Shown here: positions 60,085 to 64,000 of the stretch, piece after piece | How positions within the stretch are numbered: position 1 is the stretch's first letter | Layout of the letters: each line of letters starts with the position of its first letter | Assembly (NCBI GenBank): GCA_042862465.1 | Contig: JASTVH010000007.1 | Location: 248,001 to 312,000 of the forward strand | Length of the DNA stretch: 64,000 bases | Reading direction: 5' to 3' | Source: JASTVH01 sp042862465 | GTDB lineage: Bacteria > Pseudomonadota > Gammaproteobacteria > Pseudomonadales > Oleiphilaceae | The notes under the pieces: model-generated | Told to the model about the DNA's origin: nothing | What the model saw: the letters and a program-made list of their open reading frames with translations, nothing else | Databases searched by the model: none | Position numbers and translations under genes: made by a program

Positions 60085-60753
60085 ATGGAGCGTCTTCTTG
60101 CCTGGCTCAACTTCTGGGTGCCGTTTGTCGCCGTCAACGGCGCCCTGATCATGGCTACATCGCAAGGGCATCTGGCTCCTTGCTTGCCGTATCTGGACGG
60201 CTGCTTCTCGATCAGCCGCGCGGCCCGCTCCGGCGATGCCATTTTCCTGTTTCGCGGTTTCATGATGCCGCTGTCAATGCTGATGGTCCTGTACTGGATC
60301 GTGCACCGGCGATGGCTCATCGAACTGGCCGGCGGGCGCTGGCTGCGCCACGACGTTATCTTGATCCTGGCCGTGATCGCCGCCCTGGCCCTGGTGGTCT
60401 ATGCCGATTTCCTGGGAACCGACGGGCAGGTCTACCGTTTTATGCGCCGTTACGGTGTCACTTTCTACTTTGCCTTCTCCCTGCTGGCACAGCTGATCGC
60501 CCTGCAGTGCGTCACTCAGTGCCGGCAACGTCTCGATCGCCGCCAACAATGCTGGCTGCGGCTGCAACAGCTGATCATCGTCTGGCAGTGGTCCCTGGGG
60601 CTGATCTCACTGGGGGTTTCGCTGTTCGCCGGCAACGAACTCAAGAACTGGGCTGAGGATGCCGTGGAATGGCATTTCGCGCTGGCGATGGTGGCCTTCT
60701 ACGGGGTGCAGGCCCTGATCTGGCACAAATGGCCAGCAACCCGCGATGAATAA
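60085..60753 (+). CDS. Five- to six-helix membrane protein, Frag1/DRAM/Sfk1-like
   Basis: 222 aa from ATG 60085, with GCGGAGG upstream; the open frame before it is MITE sequence. Helices at about 5-25, 50-75, 90-112, 125-148, 165-185 and 190-212. The first external loop contains two cysteines in APCLPYLDGCFSISRAARSG. Loop sequence and the FLFRGFMMPLSMLMVLYWIVH segment recall Frag1/DRAM/Sfk1-type membrane proteins. The role is unknown. Promoter region probably overlaps MITE copy 2. Confidence 0.75.
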   Translation: MERLLAWLNFWVPFVAVNGALIMATSQGHLAPCLPYLDGCFSISRAARSGDAIFLFRGFMMPLSMLMVLYWIVHRRWLIELAGGRWLRHDVILILAVIAALALVVYADFLGTDGQVYRFMRRYGVTFYFAFSLLAQLIALQCVTQCRQRLDRRQQCWLRLQQLIIVWQWSLGLISLGVSLFAGNELKNWAEDAVEWHFALAMVAFYGVQALIWHKWPATRDE

Positions 60754-60811
60754 ACTCCCAATGCCTGGTGATTTCGTAATAGAATACCCACAAAATAATA
60801 ATTGTTATTAG

Positions 60812-61768
60812 GTGGACCGAGCAGGACCCGATGTGGACGCTTCCCTGAATACCTATGCCGAGTTTCTGGATACCATTCCGGATGCCGCCCTTCTTGTCGA
60901 CACCACCGGGCGTATACAGTTTGCCAACCAGTACCTTAGTGAGCTGTTTCTGCGATCGCCGGACTCTCTCATCCAGCAGCCGGTGGAAGTGCTGATCCCT
61001 TCCGCGCATCGCGCCAAACACCCTGAATACGTACGCGACTACTGGTCCCATCCAACCCGCCGCCCCATGGGCTCGGGCATGAACCTGAATGCCGAACGGG
61101 CCGATGGCAAAACCTTCCCGGTGGACATCATGCTCAGCCCGGTCGAGCTGGAGGGAAAGGCCTATGTGCTGTGCGTGGTGCGCGATCTGACCCGCCAGAA
61201 ATTGCAGGAATCGCAACTGCGCAATGCCCTGGAACGGGAGAAACAGCTGGCCCTCACCGATCCCCTGACCGGCGCAGCCAACATTCGCCGCCTGCGACTG
61301 GCACTGGAGCAGGAGATCGAACGCTGCCAGCGCTACGGCCACCCCTTCGCCCTGGCCTATATCGATCTCGACCACTTCAAGGCACTCAACGACCGCTTCG
61401 GCCATAGCGAGGGGGACCGGGTGCTGCAGCGCATCACCGAGGTGGCGCAGGCGCGCCTGCGGGCCAGTGACATTGTCGCGCGACTGGGCGGCGATGAATT
61501 TGCCGTATTGCTGCCGGAAACCGCCCACGAAGACGTCCAGGCGGTTTTCAGCAGCCTGATGGCACTGCTCAATGCCGCCATGAGCGAAGGCCACTGGCCG
61601 GTTACCTTCTCCTGCGGTGTGGTCTCGTTCGACAGTGCACCGCCCTCCTCGGATCAGGCCCTGAAGGTGGCGGACCAGCTGATGTACGAAACCAAGGCCA
61701 GCGGCCGTAATGCCTGCCGATTCAGCACCTACCGGAACTCGGCGACCACCGAGTGCTCCGAGTCCTGA
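60812..61768 (+). CDS. PAS-GGDEF diguanylate cyclase
   Basis: 318 aa with a GTG start (GTG 60812; GTG 60833 is an in-frame alternative with GCAGGA upstream). A PAS domain (about residues 15-125; TIPDAALLVDTTGRIQFANQYLSELF) and short helix lead into GGDEF (about 150-305). The signature ARLGGDEFAVLL is intact, and an RxxD inhibitory site (RASD) lies five residues upstream, so it should make c-di-GMP and be subject to product inhibition. Cytosolic. The only cyclase in the window with an intact signature. Confidence 0.93.
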   Translation: MDRAGPDVDASLNTYAEFLDTIPDAALLVDTTGRIQFANQYLSELFLRSPDSLIQQPVEVLIPSAHRAKHPEYVRDYWSHPTRRPMGSGMNLNAERADGKTFPVDIMLSPVELEGKAYVLCVVRDLTRQKLQESQLRNALEREKQLALTDPLTGAANIRRLRLALEQEIERCQRYGHPFALAYIDLDHFKALNDRFGHSEGDRVLQRITEVAQARLRASDIVARLGGDEFAVLLPETAHEDVQAVFSSLMALLNAAMSEGHWPVTFSCGVVSFDSAPPSSDQALKVADQLMYETKASGRNACRFSTYRNSATTECSES

Positions 61769-61779
61769 GGCCCTGACGT

Positions 61780-62145
61780 TCAATCACCCCAGCCAAGGAA
61801 AGGCACCAGACTGAGATAGATGACGGCCGCGATGGCCAGGCAAACCCCCAGCACCGCCACGGGACGGGCCCGCAGGCGCTGCCAGAAGCCCATCACCTCG
61901 CCGCTCCGGCTGCGCTGCTCGTAGTCGGCCCGGCTGCGCTGCAACCGCTGGGCCTGATAGTCCTCAAGCAGGGTCCGCGCCCGCTCCGCCATCGCCCGAT
62001 CCCGGGTCCAGATCCCGCCCATGCTGACACCCCACCGACTGGGCGGCGTCTCGTAGTAATCGATACCTTCTTCCTCCAGCAATTCGCGCACTTCGATGAT
62101 TTCATCGTCGGGCACATGGCGGAAGTTCAACAGCAGATGGGGCAT
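61780..62145 (-). CDS. Small membrane-anchored protein, DUF6164-like
   Basis: 121 aa. N-terminal soluble half MPHLLLNFRHVPDDEIIEVRELLEEEGIDYYETPPSRWGVSMGGIWTRDRAMAERARTLLEDYQAQRLQR resembles a DUF2007/PII-like alpha/beta sensor. A C-terminal helix (VAVLGVCLAIAAVIYLSLVPFLGW) anchors it. Conserved in gammaproteobacteria; function unknown. Convergent with the diguanylate cyclase, 11 bp between stops. Confidence 0.78.
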   Translation of the reverse strand: MPHLLLNFRHVPDDEIIEVRELLEEEGIDYYETPPSRWGVSMGGIWTRDRAMAERARTLLEDYQAQRLQRSRADYEQRSRSGEVMGFWQRLRARPVAVLGVCLAIAAVIYLSLVPFLGWGD

Positions 62146-62202
62146 GCGGGGTCTCTCACGTTATAATGGCGGCCACAGTTCATGAGGCATTAAGGTGAAG
62201 CG

Positions 62203-62430
62203 ATGATTATCCCGATTGAAATGATGTCCCGGGAAGCCCTGGAAGGGTTGGTGGAAGAGTATTGTACCCGCGAGCATGGGTGTAACGACACCGAGGAGCC
62301 GTTCAAGGAACGCAAGGAAAAACTTCTGAAGCAGCTGGAAAGCGGCGAGGTGGTAATTCTGTCGACGCCCAACAACCCCAATCAGGTGGCGACGTTGGTG
62401 AGTCGGGAGGAGTTGGAGAATCAGGGCTAG
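62203..62430 (+). CDS. yheU: YheU family (UPF0270) protein
   Basis: 75 aa. MIIPIEMMSREALEGLVEEYCTREHG then VILSTPNNPNQVATLVSREELE follow the YheU pattern; no biochemical role is known. The stop codon TAG is at the left edge of the downstream inverted-repeat element (CTAG at 62427-62430), so the insertion happened exactly at the gene end without changing the product, or the element supplied the stop. Confidence 0.9.
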   Translation: MIIPIEMMSREALEGLVEEYCTREHGCNDTEEPFKERKEKLLKQLESGEVVILSTPNNPNQVATLVSREELENQG

Positions 62431-62695
62431 TGTCCCGTCTGGTTAATTCGCTGACTTACTGCGTGACGCTGAGGCTCCTGGCCAAGGCGCCAGTCCGCAG
62501 GTGTGGTGGCTCCACATCAAGGGCTGGCAACACCGGCCAGGAGCCTCAGCGTCTCGCCCTTCGGGAGCCGCTGAGAGCCTCGATAGCCGCGTTGCGCCGG
62601 CTCGATTTGGAGCCACCAAACCTTCGCCAGCGCGCCTTGCTCTCGAGGCTCTCAGTGGCTCAGTAAGTCAGCGAATTAACCAGACGGGACACTAG
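62427..62695. mobile_element. Second MITE family: 269-bp element with 35-bp perfect inverted ends
   Basis: CTAGTGTCCCGTCTGGTTAA... at 62427-62461 is repeated perfectly inverted at 62661-62695 (35 bp). CTAG at each edge may be a self-complementary 4-bp target duplication, leaving a 261-bp core TGTCCC...GGGACA. Inside, GACGCTGAGGCTCCTGGCC (62465-62483) pairs with 62535-62553, and CTGAGAGCCTCGA (near 62568) pairs with TCGAGGCTCTCAG (near 62643): two side-by-side hairpins in a large cloverleaf. No transposase. Unrelated in sequence to the GGAACC element. Confidence 0.9.
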
Positions 62696-62759
62696 GCTGT
62701 GGTCTTTCGGCTTGAGGCCAAGTAGTCACACTGCAAATTGCCAAGGCTGATTGTCCATC

Positions 62760-62815
62760 CCCTCTCCCCACCGCGGGAGAGGGTGAGGGGGAGGCGCCAA
62801 GAGGCGCCCGGAAAA
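62760..62815 (-). terminator. Two hairpins downstream of betA
   Basis: GGCGCC-AAGA-GGCGCC and, beyond it, CCCTCTCCC/GGGAGAGGG form two GC hairpins just after the betA stop. The CCCTCTCCC...GGGAGAGGG hairpin is a common intergenic repeat. There is no T-run, so termination is uncertain. Confidence 0.5.
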
Positions 62816-62823
62816 ACCGCCCC

Positions 62824-64000
62824 TCAACCCAGCTTTCTCGCAGGCTCCCCTTCCCGCTGCGTGGTCTCCCAATTCCTGGCAAAAAACACATCCGCCTGAG
62901 ACCGCGCCAGCGGCTCCTTCCCAAGGATATGATCAGCGCCCTTCTCACCAATCATGATGGTGGGGGCGTTGATATTGCCGTTGGTCAGCGTGGGCATGAT
63001 GGACGAGTCCACCACCCGCAGCCCTTCCACCCCATGCACCCGGCACTGCGGATCCACCACCGCCATGGCATCGGTGCCCATGCGGCAGCTGCCGGCCGGG
63101 TGGTAGGCGGTTTCCGCGGTTTCGGCGACCCAGCTGTCGATCTCGTCATCGGTCTGGACGTCCTTGCCCGGCGATAGCTCCTCGCCACGATAGGGATCGA
63201 AAGCCGGCTGGGCGAAGATTTCCCGAGTCAGACGCAGGCCGTTACGGTAAGCCTGCCTGTCGCTTTCTTCACTGAGGTAATTGAATACGATCTCCGGCTG
63301 CTGCTCGGGATCCGCGCTCTTGAGGCGCACATGGCCGCGGCTGGCCGGTTTGTTGTGGCCCAGATGCACCTGGAAGCCGTGGCCCTCGGCGGCACTGGAA
63401 CCGTCGTAGGCTATCGCCCCGGCCAGGAAGTGATACTGGATATCCGGATACTTGAGCCCGGCCCGGCTGCGGATGTAGCCGTTGGACTCGAAATGGTTGG
63501 TGGCGCCCAGGCCACGCTTAAAGAAAAACCACTCGGCGCCGATCCACAGCTTCGCCAGCGGATTGAGCCAGCCATTGAGGGTAATTTTCTGCGTGCACTG
63601 CTGCTGCACCCAGACTTCCAGATGGTCCTGCAGATTCTGGCCGACACCGGGCAGATCGTGGACTACTTCGATGCCGTGGCGTTTGAGCTCTTCCGCCGGG
63701 CCAATCCCCGAGAGCATCAGCAGCTTGGGGGAGTTGAAGGCGCTGGCCGAGAGAATCACTTCCTTGCGCGCCCGCACCCGGAAGGTCTGCCCCTTCTGGC
63801 GGTATTCCACGCCAATCGCACGCTTGCCCTCCATGATCACCCGGGTGGTCAGGGCGTGCATTTCCAGCTGCAGATTCGGCCGGCTCAGGGCCGGCTTGAG
63901 ATACGCCAGTGCGGTGGAGCAGCGCACCCCGTCGCGCACCGTCATATCCATGCGACAGAAGCCTTCCTGGCGATAGCCGTTATAGTCCCGGCTTTCGCCG
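62824..64000 (-). CDS. betA: Choline dehydrogenase (5' end beyond window)
   Basis: Partial: 391 C-terminal residues visible, N-terminal FAD motif lies beyond base 64000. GMC oxidoreductase closely matching BetA: YRQEGF near the edge, SRPNLQLEMHALTTRVIMEGKRAIGVEY, LPGVGQNLQDHLEVWVQ, IGAEWFFFKRGLGATNHFESNGYIRSRAG, YPDIQYHFLAGAIAYDGSSA. The active-site His region is ETAYHPAGSCRMGTDAMAVVD, followed by VDSSIMPTLTNGNINAPTIMIGEK. Oxidises choline to betaine aldehyde at the inner membrane, supplying BetB. About 6.4 kb from betIB, with unrelated genes between. Confidence 0.93.
   Translation of the reverse strand, partial: GESRDYNGYRQEGFCRMDMTVRDGVRCSTALAYLKPALSRPNLQLEMHALTTRVIMEGKRAIGVEYRQKGQTFRVRARKEVILSASAFNSPKLLMLSGIGPAEELKRHGIEVVHDLPGVGQNLQDHLEVWVQQQCTQKITLNGWLNPLAKLWIGAEWFFFKRGLGATNHFESNGYIRSRAGLKYPDIQYHFLAGAIAYDGSSAAEGHGFQVHLGHNKPASRGHVRLKSADPEQQPEIVFNYLSEESDRQAYRNGLRLTREIFAQPAFDPYRGEELSPGKDVQTDDEIDSWVAETAETAYHPAGSCRMGTDAMAVVDPQCRVHGVEGLRVVDSSIMPTLTNGNINAPTIMIGEKGADHILGKEPLARSQADVFFARNWETTQREGEPARKLG

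Noticed and set aside
1..64000. Search for tRNA, rRNA, prophage and transposase genes
   Set aside because: No cloverleaf tRNA, rRNA signature, phage structural gene or transposase frame was recognised by eye; short ncRNAs cannot be excluded.

Overview
The window is GC-rich DNA, densely packed with genes, from a Gram-negative gammaproteobacterium. The urt/ure urea-nitrogen locus, choline-to-glycine-betaine genes, a secreted lipase with its foldase, TRAP uptake genes and several cyclic-di-GMP proteins all point to a marine or halophilic heterotroph. A Marinobacter-like lineage is my best guess, but this is inference from gene content, not a measured placement. I saw no rRNA, tRNA, CRISPR array, prophage or intact transposase.

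Layout. 1-10 kb: a D-2-hydroxyglutarate-dehydrogenase-type flavoprotein divergent from serA; a coiled-coil protein; a TetR regulator with a perfect 18-bp operator and two downstream genes; a Met/Gly-rich exported protein; then a leftward run of OmpA-like lipoprotein, alpha/beta hydrolase, PP-loop protein, macrodomain protein and dadA. 10-14.5 kb: a DUF4136 lipoprotein, a GGDEF/EAL protein, and a protein that aligns by eye with long-chain acyl-ACP reductases. 14.8-26.4 kb: a complete urea locus, with urtABCDE leftward and ureDABCEFG plus a mini UreJ/HupE-like gene rightward. The shared intergenic region carries two NtrC-type sites and a sigma54 -24/-12 element facing each way, so uptake and hydrolysis of urea are probably co-induced under nitrogen limitation.

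26.6-41 kb: exported proteins, a convergent LuxR-type response regulator/hybrid kinase pair, a lipase preceded by its steric chaperone, a kinase/REC-DUF3369-GGDEF-EAL pair, and a divergently arranged TRAP transporter. 41-51 kb: an MscS channel, an unrecognised winged-helix protein, DUF1330, patatin, a MerR regulator divergent from an epimerase, DegV, a PhaC-like protein with a serine nucleophile, endonuclease V, and a large exported DUF6160-like protein. 51-64 kb: the leftward run betI-betB-choX-choW-choV, small unknown genes, a crotonase, an exporter, a diguanylate cyclase, yheU, and betA running off the right edge.

The window is also rich in non-coding repeats. Two 266-bp copies of one palindromic MITE lie in opposite orientations with 4-bp target duplications (CTAA and TTAG). 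A second MITE family has 35-bp perfect ends and sits exactly at the yheU stop codon. Palindromic repeats lie inside the urease operon (ureB-ureC and ureF-ureG gaps). Tandem 7-bp and 8-bp arrays also occur. The most interesting candidates are the paired sigma54/NtrC urea promoter, the acyl-ACP-reductase-like gene in a non-cyanobacterium, the mini-UreJ, and the two MITE families.
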